Source: Plesiocystis pacifica SIR-1 (lineage in GTDB: Bacteria; Myxococcota_A; Polyangia; Nannocystales; Nannocystaceae). From it: a stretch of DNA of 64,000 nucleotides. The notes beneath the pieces are model-generated. The model had not been told where the DNA came from. It saw only the letters and a program-made list of their open reading frames with translations, and searched no databases. Position 1 is the stretch's first letter. The number at the start of each line of letters is the position of its first letter. The stretch covers positions 1 through 64,000 of the forward strand of contig NZ_ABCS01000047.1 of the NCBI RefSeq assembly GCF_000170895.1, read 5' to 3'. The position numbers were made by a program, and so were the translations under genes. Shown in pieces: positions 26,443-34,101 of this stretch.

Positions 26443-27681
26443 ATGACGCGGCTCTCTTCGCCTGCTTGGACCGTAGCCTTCGCCGTCGTGACCGCCGCCC
26501 TCCCGCTGGCCTGTGTGCCAGCTGAGGAGGGGGGAGAGGACGAACTCGGGGATACGGGGACCGAGACCGAGACCGGCTCCACGGAGACGGATACGACGGA
26601 GACGGACTCGACGGACACGACCGAGACCGAGTCGACGGACACGACCGAGACGGATACGACGGAGACTGAGTCGACGGACACGACCGAGACGGATACGGAC
26701 ACGACCGAGACGGATACGACCGAGACCGATACGGACACGACCGATACGGATACGACCGAGACGGACACGACCGGCAGCGTCGTCGAGGCCGTGCCGCCCT
26801 CTTGCGCGATGCACCTGATGCACCACGCGGAGCTGTCCTTCCACATCACCCAGGGCGAGTGCGTCGACGGCGTGTGCACCTGGGACTACGACCCCGCGGG
26901 CGCGGTCGTGACCCAGATCGTCGGGGAGTACGCCGCGGCGACCGGCGAGTTCTCGTGGACCGTGGCCTACGATCCGGCGCACTGGCGCGCCTCGACCACC
27001 GTCGCGGGCACCGCGAGCTTCACCGAGTCCGGCGACGAGAGCTCGGACTACGGCGTCGAGACCCTCGACAGCCTCGGCGTCACCCACCTCGAGACCGTCC
27101 ACCTCGAGCGCAGCGAGTGCGAGTTGACCAGGACGAGCACCCGCGACGGCCTCGACTACGTGCTCCAGGGGACCTACAGCACCGGCGAGCCGCTGTTCAC
27201 CTACACCGACGGGCAGATGCCGCCGATGTGGACCAGCGCCGCCTTCGTCGTCGACGCGAGCGGGAGCTTCGCCAGCGGGACGGCGAACGAGTCCCTCGAC
27301 GTCCCCAGCCCCAACATCGACCTCGACGAGTTTTGGTGGAACTACGTGCACACCCGCGAGTACGACCTCGACGGCAACGACAGCGTGGACTTCCAGCAGT
27401 ACAACGGGCTGTCCGACTGGAGCCGCCAGGGCACCTGCAGCTGGGACATCGCGGGCACCGAGACCTGCGACGTCGCCGTCGACAGCGAGGACTGGGGCGG
27501 GAGCGCGGAGTGGACCAAGGACTACGCCGGCAACGGCGAGGGCGTGTTCTCGGCGTGGTTCTACAACCAGATGACGATGGAGTGGGGGCCGCAGGATTGC
27601 CCGATCACCTGGGTCGAGGGGTCGTGCTCCTACGCCTGCCCGGGCGGCCAGATGGACGACTGCGGCTACTTCCTGATGTAG
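26443..27681 (+). CDS. lipoprotein with Thr/Glu/Asp-repeat stalk
   Basis: The 412-residue product has a lipoprotein signal with lipobox LPLAC (acylated Cys24). Residues about 38-110 are almost entirely Thr, Glu, Asp and Ser in degenerate TETDTT and TDTTETDS units, forming an acidic stalk. The remaining 300 residues are a beta-rich domain with scattered Cys (PPSC, GECVDGVCTWDYD, GTCSWDIAGTETC, CSYACPGGQMDDC), probably disulphide-bonded at the cell surface. Such stalked lipoproteins are common in myxobacteria; their functions are mostly unknown. It is monocistronic, with a 106-bp gap upstream. Confidence 0.82.
   Translation: MTRLSSPAWTVAFAVVTAALPLACVPAEEGGEDELGDTGTETETGSTETDTTETDSTDTTETESTDTTETDTTETESTDTTETDTDTTETDTTETDTDTTDTDTTETDTTGSVVEAVPPSCAMHLMHHAELSFHITQGECVDGVCTWDYDPAGAVVTQIVGEYAAATGEFSWTVAYDPAHWRASTTVAGTASFTESGDESSDYGVETLDSLGVTHLETVHLERSECELTRTSTRDGLDYVLQGTYSTGEPLFTYTDGQMPPMWTSAAFVVDASGSFASGTANESLDVPSPNIDLDEFWWNYVHTREYDLDGNDSVDFQQYNGLSDWSRQGTCSWDIAGTETCDVAVDSEDWGGSAEWTKDYAGNGEGVFSAWFYNQMTMEWGPQDCPITWVEGSCSYACPGGQMDDCGYFLM
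26559..26775 (+). repeat. degenerate ACGGAGACGGA-type tandem repeat in lipoprotein stalk
   Basis: Codons for Thr, Glu and Asp recur in units of 6-12 bp (GAGACGGATACGAC, GAGTCGACGGACACGAC). All units are multiples of three, so copy-number change would lengthen or shorten the stalk without frameshift. Confidence 0.75.
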
Positions 27682-27746
27682 CAGGGCGGGGGCGCGCCCG
27701 TGTTCGCGTTTGGGTGATGGGGGGTCATCCGTGAGAGCCTGGGCCC

Positions 27747-28049
27747 ATGTCCCAGACTCCCTCCGTCGCCCTCTGCGTTCGCCTGTCCGTCAAGCCCGAG
27801 CACGCAGACGCCTTCGCGGTCGGCCTCGCTCAGGCCGCGCCGAGCACCCATGCTGCTCCGGGCAACCTCGGCTTTTCCGCGGGCCGCTCCCGCGAGCAGC
27901 CGGCGGTGTTCGTGCTGTATGAGCGCTGGGCCTCGCAGGCCGAGCTCGACGCCTGGCACGGCTCGCCGATGATGCGCGAGCGGATGGCCAGCTACCCGGA
28001 GCTGCTCGCGGGGCCCCCCGAGGTCACGATGCTCGAGGACCTGGCTTAG
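27747..28049 (+). CDS. ABM-domain putative monooxygenase
   Basis: This 100-residue protein looks like a single antibiotic-biosynthesis-monooxygenase (ABM, dimeric ferredoxin-like) domain. The signs are the first strand VALCVRLSVKPEHADAF, the central HAAPGNLGFSAGRS, and the conserved VFVLYERWASQAELDAWHGSP with its W-x-s-x-x-x-L-x-x-H pattern. In the family such proteins act on quinols or aldehydes without cofactors, or serve as simple binding domains. The ATG at 27747 is close to the usual N-terminus. Its 3' end faces the convergent SDR gene, with the tandem copy of the intergenic hairpin repeat between them. Specific substrate unknown. Confidence 0.85.
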   Translation: MSQTPSVALCVRLSVKPEHADAFAVGLAQAAPSTHAAPGNLGFSAGRSREQPAVFVLYERWASQAELDAWHGSPMMRERMASYPELLAGPPEVTMLEDLA

Positions 28050-28058
28050 CCCTCTGTC

Positions 28059-28153
28059 TATTTTAGCCGTCGTGGACGACGCCACGCCCTCCCTGTCCAC
28101 TTTAGCCGTCGCGGACGACGCCACGCCCTCCCTGCCCCACGTCCGCGACTCAG
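28059..28153 (-). repeat. intergenic hairpin repeat, tandem copies 2a and 2b
   Basis: Two direct copies of the unit seen at 17,881-17,936. Copy 2a (about 28061-28100) is cut short after GTCCAC. Copy 2b (28101-28153) is complete, with arms GTCGCGGAC (28108-28116) and GTCCGCGAC (28141-28149). Relative to copy 1 both arms changed together (T to C with A to G), keeping the stem. As in copy 1, the end contains the stop codon of the minus-strand gene (TGA at 28150-28152). Confidence 0.75.
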
Positions 28154-29088
28154 AGCCCCCGCCGCTCGCGGAGGATCGACGCGTCGCGGAAGCTACCCAT
28201 CGTCGCGTGCTCGTCCCAGTGGTAGTCGAAGCCCGTCGCCTCGCCAAAGGCCGAGTTGTCGACGACCACCGGGTGCTTGAGGTGGGTCAGCGCGCCGCGG
28301 GGGAGGTGGGGGAGGCCGAAGCGACCGAGCACGCGGGGCAGCATGCCCTCGGGGATGGGCACGGCGGTGCGTCCGGTGGCCTGGCACAGCACCGAGAGCG
28401 GCACCGGAGGCGGCCCGGCGATGTTGAACACGCCGGCGATCTTGGACTCCGCGGCGAGCACGATGGCCTTGGCGGCGTCGTCCTCGTGCATGACGTGGAA
28501 CAGGGGGTCGAAGCCCAGGGCCATGGGCACGCGCGGACCGGCGAGGAAGCTGGCCAGGGTCCCGCGGCCGCTCGGGCCGAGGGCGTAGACGATGCGCAGC
28601 ACGACGGTGCGCATGTTCTTGCAGCTCCACAGCGCCCGGCTGGCGTAGAGGTCGGCGGCGACGAGGTCGGCGAGCTCGGGGAAGGTCGAGACGGCCAGCG
28701 GGGGCTCGTCCTCGTTGCGGTACAGGGGCGCGTCGGCGGCCGCTCCGTAGATGGTGTGGCGCCCGACGAACACGGCCTCCTCGACGCCGAAGTCGTTGCA
28801 GTGCTTGAACACCGCCTGGGTCCCGCGCAGGTTGACGCGGTAGCGCTGCTCCCGGCTGGCGTCGAAGTGGGTGACCGTCGCCATGTGGATGACGACCTTG
28901 GGCCGGTGCACGCGGAACACGTCGGCGGCCGGACGCTTGCGCACGTCGGTCTGGAAGATCTTCACGCCTCGGGGGGCGCCCTGCCAGGGGCGCACGTCGA
29001 TGCCGAGGACCTCGTGGCCGCGCTCGACGAGGCGCAGCGCGACGAGCTGGGCGTGGGCGCCGGCGATTCCGGTGATCAGGACTTTCAC
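28150..29088 (-). CDS. extended-SDR NAD(P)-dependent epimerase/dehydratase-like protein
   Basis: The 312-residue product has the extended short-chain dehydrogenase layout: strand MKVLITGIAG, acidic strand end VLGIDVRP, VVIHMATVTHFD, a VNLRGT segment, FVGRHTIYG, and a C-terminal substrate region (HVMHEDDAAKAI, GVFNIAGPPP). Two features are atypical. The nucleotide motif reads GIAGAHA rather than GxxGxxG, and where YxxxK is expected I see LYASRALW, without the lysine. It may therefore be a non-classical reductase or a binding protein. It lies 18 bp downstream of an acyltransferase gene on the same strand, suggesting a lipid-related operon. Confidence 0.8.
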   Translation of the reverse strand: MKVLITGIAGAHAQLVALRLVERGHEVLGIDVRPWQGAPRGVKIFQTDVRKRPAADVFRVHRPKVVIHMATVTHFDASREQRYRVNLRGTQAVFKHCNDFGVEEAVFVGRHTIYGAAADAPLYRNEDEPPLAVSTFPELADLVAADLYASRALWSCKNMRTVVLRIVYALGPSGRGTLASFLAGPRVPMALGFDPLFHVMHEDDAAKAIVLAAESKIAGVFNIAGPPPVPLSVLCQATGRTAVPIPEGMLPRVLGRFGLPHLPRGALTHLKHPVVVDNSAFGEATGFDYHWDEHATMGSFRDASILRERRGL

Positions 29089-29106
29089 GGCGGGGACTCT
29101 CCGCTC

Positions 29107-29928
29107 TCAGGGGGTGTCGGCGAGGTTGCGCGAGCGAGAGCTGCGGCCGTCGGCGATGAGCTGCTCGATGCGCTCTTTGACCTTGGCGACGTGGCCCTCG
29201 ATGACGTCGTCCGGCTCGTTGCCCGAGCCCGAGAACTGCATCGGCTCCCCGTAGTGAATCTCGCAGTGGACGGGCAGGGGGAGCGGGAGGAGGTAGGGGG
29301 TGATCGGCACGTAGGGGGCCTTGAACAGCTTGGCCAGGGCCTTGGCGTGGTAGACGGTGGGGATGGCCTCTTCGCCGCCGATGAAGGCCAGGGGGACGAT
29401 GGGGATGCCGACCTCGAGGGCGATGCGCATGAAGCCGGTGCCGAAGCGGACCAGCTGGTAGCGGTCGCGGTAGAGCTTGCCCGTGCCCCGCGCGCCCTCG
29501 GGGAAGGCCATCAGCACGCGGCCGTCGGTGAGCAGGCGCTTGGCGTGCTCGGGCAGGCCGGGCAGCTGCCCCACGCGGCTGAACCAGGGCGACAGGAACG
29601 GCCAGTTCTGGGCGAATTTTTCGACCATGCCGTGGGCCAGGCGCGGCGGGTCGTGGTCGAAGAACATCGACGCGAGGATCATCCCGGCGTCGACGGGCAG
29701 GCCCCCCGAGTGGTTGCTGATCAGCATCACCGGGCCGCTGCTCGGCACGCGCTGGATGTTGTGCGCGCGGACCCGGAAGTAGTGCTTGTAGAGCACGCCC
29801 AGGCTGGTCAGGAACAGGCCGAGGTGGGCCTTGGAGACGCCGTAGGGGTCGAGGCCCCAGCGGTTGAAGGGCAAGTCGAGGGCCTCGATGCGCTCGCGGA
29901 CCTCGGGGCTGGTGGCTTGCCTCAACAT
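29107..29928 (-). CDS. PlsC-type lysophospholipid acyltransferase
   Basis: This 273-residue protein carries motifs of the membrane glycerolipid acyltransferase superfamily. The acyl-acceptor motif is NHSGGLPVD, a His...Asp variant with longer spacing than classical HxxxxD and typical of the diacylglycerol-acyltransferase-like branch. FPEGARGTGK (the EGTR-like block) and GIPIVPLAFIGGEE follow. One or two hydrophobic stretches near the N-terminus (LGLFLTSLGVLY) suggest membrane association. Start is the ATG at 29928. It precedes the SDR gene by 18 bp and probably forms an operon with it. Substrate (lysophosphatidate, diacylglycerol or other) is not predictable from sequence. Confidence 0.88.
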   Translation of the reverse strand: MLRQATSPEVRERIEALDLPFNRWGLDPYGVSKAHLGLFLTSLGVLYKHYFRVRAHNIQRVPSSGPVMLISNHSGGLPVDAGMILASMFFDHDPPRLAHGMVEKFAQNWPFLSPWFSRVGQLPGLPEHAKRLLTDGRVLMAFPEGARGTGKLYRDRYQLVRFGTGFMRIALEVGIPIVPLAFIGGEEAIPTVYHAKALAKLFKAPYVPITPYLLPLPLPVHCEIHYGEPMQFSGSGNEPDDVIEGHVAKVKERIEQLIADGRSSRSRNLADTP

Positions 29929-30001
29929 GCGGCGCGCCAGTGTAACGCGGCGTGCGCAGGGGCAAAAGCTCCGTTTTGGTCAATCGGGGAGGTCGGCGGG
30001 G

Positions 30002-30556
30002 TCAGGGCTCGGTGGCCTTTCGCCGGGTCTTTCGAGGCGGCTTCGATCCCGACCGGGTGGCCTTGGCGGGCTCGGGCTCGGGGGCGTAGTTGGGCAGCAC
30101 GGCGCTGCGGTGGTGTTGGAAGATCAGCGATGTCTCGATCTGCCCGAGGTGCTCGAAGTCGGAGATCGGCTCGGCGACCAGCTCGCGCAGGTGGTCCACG
30201 TCGCGGACCCCGACGTGCACGACGAGATCGTGGGAGCCGGCGACGTAGTAGAGGTCGAGGACCTCCGGGAGCTCGAGCAGGTGGTCCCAGTAGGCCTGCA
30301 TGTCGCGCGGCTGGTGCCTGGCCATGCGCACGAACACGAGGGCCTGGATCCCGATGCCGACGGCCGCGGGATCGACCTCGGCGTGGAAGCCCGCGAGCAC
30401 CCCGTCCCGAACCAGCTTTTGGACCCGCGCGAGGCAGCTCGAGGGCGCCAGGCCGACGATCGCGGCGAGCTCCTTGTTGGACAGCCGAGCATTGTTTTGC
30501 AACTCGGCGAGGATTCGATGATCGATTCGGTCGAGGGCTGGCTTGGTGCTGTCCAT
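30002..30556 (-). CDS. Lrp/AsnC-family transcriptional regulator
   Basis: The 184-residue protein has the standard Lrp plan. An N-terminal winged HTH (about residues 8-60: DRIDHRILAELQNNARLSNKELA, then SCLARVQKLVRDGVLAGF) is followed by a RAM/effector domain (ALVFVRMARHQ, VLDLYYVAGSHDLVVHV). A 25-30-residue basic tail ends the protein (TRSGSKPPRKTRRK), longer than usual. Lrp proteins bind amino acids and control transport and metabolism. The gene is divergent from a ThrE-type amino-acid exporter across a 78-bp A/T-rich region, the arrangement of lrp-brnFE in Corynebacterium, so it likely controls that exporter and itself. Confidence 0.92.
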   Translation of the reverse strand: MDSTKPALDRIDHRILAELQNNARLSNKELAAIVGLAPSSCLARVQKLVRDGVLAGFHAEVDPAAVGIGIQALVFVRMARHQPRDMQAYWDHLLELPEVLDLYYVAGSHDLVVHVGVRDVDHLRELVAEPISDFEHLGQIETSLIFQHHRSAVLPNYAPEPEPAKATRSGSKPPRKTRRKATEP

Positions 30557-30634
30557 GCGAATTCAATTTGGTGGAATTTATCTCAAACGTAGTCAAATTC
30601 GAGATTCAGGGACCCAAGCCAAGGAATATTTCTC
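30557..30634. promoter_or_regulatory. A/T-rich divergent promoter/operator between lrp-like and thrE-like genes
   Basis: This 78-bp region is strikingly A/T-rich for the genome. It contains GAATTCAATTTGG, GGAATTTATC and CAAATTCGAGATTC, i.e. repeated AATT/AAATT half-sites in both orientations, as Lrp-type operators often show. Promoters for both genes must lie here. Exact -10/-35 boxes cannot be fixed by eye. Confidence 0.5.
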
Positions 30635-31972
30635 ATGACCCATGTCACTCAGACTCGCCTGGACCACGGATCGGTTGGAGTCAGCCCGGTTGGAGTCAGC
30701 CCGGTTGGAATCAGCCCGGTTGGAATCAGTTCGGTTGGAGCCAGTGAGGCGTTCGTCGTGGCTGCAGCGACGGCGCTGCAGCGCCTGGGGAACTCGGCCC
30801 ACGAGCTCGAGGCTACCCTCGCGGCCCTCGAGCTCGAGGCCCTGGGGCCGGTGCAGGTGTTCGCCACCCCGACCTCCGTGGAGCTGGCCTTTGGCCGGGA
30901 CGCCCAGCGCACGCGGCTGCTCCGGGTCGAGGCTGGGGAGGCGCAGCTGGGGCCGCTGGTCGAGCTTCACCAGGTGATCGCCGCGGTCGCGTCCGGGTCG
31001 ATGGCCGCCGGGGCCGGGCTCGAGGCCATCGAGGCCATCACGGGTGCGCCGCCGCGCTTTGGTCGGGCCATGACCTTGCTGGCCTTCGCGGCCGCTTCGG
31101 CCGGGGCCGCGCGCTTTTTGTCGGGCAGCCTCGCCGACGTGATCGTCGCGGGCGGGCTCGGGCTGCTGCTCGGCGCCCTGGCCCTGGCGAGCAGCGGCCG
31201 GCGCGGGCTCGGCCGGGTGTTCCCGAGCGCGGCGACCTTCGTGGCCGCCGGGCTCTCGGCCGCCCTGACCGGGCTCGTGCCCGGGCTCAACGAGGGCGTG
31301 ACGACCCTCGCGGCGATCATCGTCCTGGTCCCGGGGCTGAGCTTGACCCTGGCCATGGGCGAGCTGGCGACCCGTCACCTCGTGGCCGGGACCGCGCGCT
31401 TCGCCGGGGCGATGCACACCTTCGTGACCATGGCCCTGGGCGTGGCGCTGAGCCGGGCCCTGGTCGAGATGGGCGACGCGCGGGTGCTCGTCGAGCTGCG
31501 CTGGGCGCTGCCCGAGCTCTACCTGATGCCCATGGGCGAGCCCTCGCGCCTGCTCGCGCTGATCCTCGCGCCGATCGGCTTTTGCGTGCTGTTTCAGGCG
31601 CGCTGGCGCGACGCCCCGGCGATCGCGTTGACGGGGGTGCTCGCGGCGGAGCTGGCCCGGGTGGTCGGCGCGGGCTCGGGGCCGGAGTGGGGGCCGGAGC
31701 TGGGCGCCTTCGCCGGGGCGATGGTCGTGGGCCTGGGCGCGCGGCTGTATGCCAACTGGGCCGAGGTGCCGCGGGCGGTCGTGCTGCTCCCGGGGCTCTT
31801 GCTCCTGGTCCCCGGATCCGTGGGCTTTCGCGGGGTGACGGCGCTCTTGGCCCACGACCCGAGCGCGGGCATCGAGGGGGTGTTTCGCATGCTCCTGGTC
31901 GCGGTGGCCCTGGTCGCGGGGGTGCTGGTGGTGCAAGGAGCGGACGCGGAGGTCGAGGGCGCTCGGTCCTGA
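30635..31972 (+). CDS. ThrE-type threonine/serine exporter family protein
   Basis: The 445-residue protein has the ThrE two-part plan. A cytoplasmic N-terminal domain (about residues 40-140: ALQRLGNSAHELEATLAAL, VQVFATPTSVELAF) precedes about ten hydrophobic helices, with the family's conserved FVAAGLSAALTG, EGVTTLAAIIVLVPGLSLTLAMGELATRHLVAG and AVVLLPGLLLLVPGSVGFRG regions. The family exports Thr/Ser using the proton gradient. The N-terminus carries five copies of a 15-bp repeat giving VGVSP/VGISP, absent from ordinary ThrE. Start is the ATG at 30635 after AAGGAAT. Divergence from an Lrp regulator supports amino-acid export. It may be co-transcribed with the next gene, 17 bp downstream. Confidence 0.87.
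   Translation: MTHVTQTRLDHGSVGVSPVGVSPVGISPVGISSVGASEAFVVAAATALQRLGNSAHELEATLAALELEALGPVQVFATPTSVELAFGRDAQRTRLLRVEAGEAQLGPLVELHQVIAAVASGSMAAGAGLEAIEAITGAPPRFGRAMTLLAFAAASAGAARFLSGSLADVIVAGGLGLLLGALALASSGRRGLGRVFPSAATFVAAGLSAALTGLVPGLNEGVTTLAAIIVLVPGLSLTLAMGELATRHLVAGTARFAGAMHTFVTMALGVALSRALVEMGDARVLVELRWALPELYLMPMGEPSRLLALILAPIGFCVLFQARWRDAPAIALTGVLAAELARVVGAGSGPEWGPELGAFAGAMVVGLGARLYANWAEVPRAVVLLPGLLLLVPGSVGFRGVTALLAHDPSAGIEGVFRMLLVAVALVAGVLVVQGADAEVEGARS
30672..30746 (+). repeat. 15-bp tandem repeat, five units, in exporter N-terminus
   Basis: Unit CGGTTGGAGTCAGCC occurs twice perfectly and three times with one to four changes (30672-30686, 30687-30701, 30702-30716, 30717-30731, 30732-30746). 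It encodes VG(V/I)SP pentapeptides and stays in frame whatever the copy number. Confidence 0.85.
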
Positions 31973-31989
31973 TAGGTTGTCGGGGCGAC

Positions 31990-33291
31990 GTGCCTCGGCT
32001 GCCCACAGTTCTCGGTCTCGGTCTCGGTCTTGGTCTCGGTTTCGGGCTCGCTGCGCTGAGCGCCGGCGCGGCGATGGCGGGGCCGGCCGAGACCGATCCG
32101 GCCGAGACCGATCCGGCCGTCGGCGAGGACGGCGAGGCGCGGCCGCTGGTCGTCCTGCTGATCGAGACCGGAGCCGAGGGAGCCCTCGACGAGCACCAGG
32201 CCCTGCGCCGGGCCGTGCGGACCGAGCTCAACGACGTCGCCGTCGACTTCGACGCTCAGATCGTCGCGCCCGTGGCCAGCCTCGACCAGCGCCTCGCGTC
32301 CGCGGAGTCCGTGCGGACCGAGCGGGGGGCGCTGTTGGTGGTCTGGGTCGAGGCCGGCGCCGACGGGCGCGTGCTCGACTTCGTGGCCGAGCCAGGGCTG
32401 GTCCGGCGCCCCTTGCCGGGCGCCAGCGCCGAGGCGGCGGCTGTGGTGATCCGCTACTTCGTCGCGGATCTGGCCGCGGGGCGTGCCCTCGGCTTTGGGG
32501 TCGCCGCGGTCGAGGGTGGCGCGTCGACGCGAGCGGGCAGCGAGGGCGGGGAAGCGCCCGAACCGGAGCGTAGGGGCGGCGAGCGCCCGGCCTCCGACAG
32601 CGGCGAGCCGAGCTCGCCGGACACGCCGGGCGAGGACACGGGGGACAGCCCGGAGCTCGCGCTGCTCCTCGGCGACCGCGACCGCGTGGCCCTCGGCGCG
32701 GGCTACCTCGGCCAGACCTGGGTCTACGAGCGGCCCTGGGAGCACGGCGCCGAGCTGACCCTGGGCTGGCGCCATCCCCTTGCGGCGGCGTCGAGCGCCG
32801 GCGCCCTGCGCCTGGGCGCGAGCTATCAGATCGCGCCGGCCTACCAGTCCGAGACGCCGACCCAGACCAGCCTCGGCCTGGTGTGGTTTCGGGTTCGGCG
32901 GGCCCCGGCGGCCCTCTACGCCGGCTACCAGCACGAGTGGCCGGCCCTCGATCTGCTCGTCGACGCGTCGGTGCGCGTGGGCGTCGAGGTCAACCCGCGG
33001 GAGGCCTTCTCGGGCGTCGACGGCAGCGGCACCGACAGCACGGGCCGCCTCGACCTCGGCCGCGCCCGGGTCACCCCCTTCGTCGAGCCGCGCCTGGGCC
33101 TTTCGTGGGTGGTCTCGACCCCCGTCGCGGTGTTCGTCGCGGCCGGCCTGCGGGTGATGCCGCTGCGCCACGAGCACACCTTGCGCCTCGAGAGCGACGA
33201 GGGCGTCACGGAGGACATCGAGTACCTGCGCCCGCGCACGGTCGTGCCGACGGTGTTGGTTGGCCTGGGGGTCTACCTCGGGGCCCAGTGA
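31990..33291 (+). CDS. exported protein with C-terminal beta-barrel-like domain
   Basis: The family is unrecognised. GTG at 31990 gives 433 residues with a signal peptide (LPTVLGLGLGLGLGFGLAAL, then SAGAAMA) encoded partly by a CTCGGT microsatellite. Residues about 40-180 look like a periplasmic alpha/beta domain (PLVVLLIETG, GALLVVWVEAG). A Ser/Glu/Pro-rich linker (about 180-225) follows. The last 200 residues show strand-sized amphipathic blocks (RVALGAGYLGQTWVY, GALRLGASYQIAPAY, APAALYAGYQHEW, TVLVGLGVYLGAQ), suggesting an outer-membrane barrel. It starts 17 bp after the exporter gene and may share its transcript. Function unknown. Confidence 0.75.
   Translation: MPRLPTVLGLGLGLGLGFGLAALSAGAAMAGPAETDPAETDPAVGEDGEARPLVVLLIETGAEGALDEHQALRRAVRTELNDVAVDFDAQIVAPVASLDQRLASAESVRTERGALLVVWVEAGADGRVLDFVAEPGLVRRPLPGASAEAAAVVIRYFVADLAAGRALGFGVAAVEGGASTRAGSEGGEAPEPERRGGERPASDSGEPSSPDTPGEDTGDSPELALLLGDRDRVALGAGYLGQTWVYERPWEHGAELTLGWRHPLAAASSAGALRLGASYQIAPAYQSETPTQTSLGLVWFRVRRAPAALYAGYQHEWPALDLLVDASVRVGVEVNPREAFSGVDGSGTDSTGRLDLGRARVTPFVEPRLGLSWVVSTPVAVFVAAGLRVMPLRHEHTLRLESDEGVTEDIEYLRPRTVVPTVLVGLGVYLGAQ
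32011..32046 (+). repeat. CTCGGT hexanucleotide microsatellite in a signal peptide
   Basis: Three perfect CTCGGT units followed by CTTGGT, CTCGGT and TTCGGG encode alternating Leu-Gly in the hydrophobic core of the signal peptide. Units are multiples of three. Confidence 0.7.
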
Positions 33292-33309
33292 GCGCGGTAG
33301 AGTGCGCGC

Positions 33310-34044
33310 GTGCCCCGGGGTCCCGCCCAAGACGACGCCGTGGACTTCGGAGCCGAGGCGCTCCCGGGTCTGCGCACGGCGGTGTCCGAGCTCGCCTGGC
33401 TGCTCAGCCGGGGCTACGCGACGACCTCGGCCCTCGAGCTCGTCGGCAACCGCCACGACCTGCGCGCGCGCCAGCGCACGGCCGTGCTGCGCTGCACCTG
33501 CACCGATGACGAGGCCGAGGCCCGGACCGCGCGACGCGTCGGAGCCGCGCAGCTGCGGGGGCGGGCCGTGGCCCTCGACGGCTTCAACGTGCTGATCGCC
33601 GTGGAGTCGGCCCTGGCCGGGGGCGTGGTCCTGCGCGGGCGCGACGGGGCGCTGCGCGACATGGCCAGCGTGCACGGTAGCTACCGACGCAGCGAGACGA
33701 CTCAGGCGGCCGCCGAGGCCATCGGCGAGCAGCTGGCGGCGCTGGGGCCGAGCGCCGTGCTGTGGCTCCTCGATCGGCCGGTCTCCAACAGCGGCCGGCT
33801 CAAGGTCAGCCTCGCCGAGCTCGCGCAGGCGCGGGGCTGGCCGTGGACCATCGAGCTCGACTTCGATCCAGACAAGCGCCTGGCGCAGCTCGGAGGGGAG
33901 GGCGCCAGCGCCAGCCCGCCGCCGGTGGTTGCGAGCGGCGACGGCTGGATCCTCGACCGCGTCGACGCCTCCTTCGACCTGGCCGCGCACACCATCGCGG
34001 CCGCGCGCCCCGACGCCTGGCTCCTCGACCTGGGCCTGCTCTGA
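33310..34044 (+). CDS. DUF434/DUF5616-type protein
   Basis: The 244-residue product begins at GTG 33310, 18 bp after the previous stop. The N-terminal part (about residues 15-65) has LAWLLSRGYATTSALELVGNR followed by RARQRTAVLRCTC, the pattern of DUF434. The second part (ALDGFNVLIAVESALAGG, VLWLLDRPVSNSGRLK, ILDRVDASFDLAAHTI) resembles the DUF5616 domain usually fused to it, and looks like a PIN- or Toprim-like Rossmannoid with conserved Asp residues. Such proteins are common in archaea; no function has been established to my knowledge. Soluble, no signal peptide. Domain names come from recognition of phrases and should be verified. Confidence 0.78.
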   Translation: MPRGPAQDDAVDFGAEALPGLRTAVSELAWLLSRGYATTSALELVGNRHDLRARQRTAVLRCTCTDDEAEARTARRVGAAQLRGRAVALDGFNVLIAVESALAGGVVLRGRDGALRDMASVHGSYRRSETTQAAAEAIGEQLAALGPSAVLWLLDRPVSNSGRLKVSLAELAQARGWPWTIELDFDPDKRLAQLGGEGASASPPPVVASGDGWILDRVDASFDLAAHTIAAARPDAWLLDLGLL

Positions 34045-34101
34045 CGGGGTTGGACCCCAGGGCATTGCCGGTCGGGGTCCGTGGGGCTACAACCGCGGGT
34101 C

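Noticed and set aside
28072..30747. Plus-strand 891-codon frame across the SDR, acyltransferase and Lrp genes
   Set aside because: It starts in the intergenic repeat and runs antisense to three well-supported minus-strand genes.
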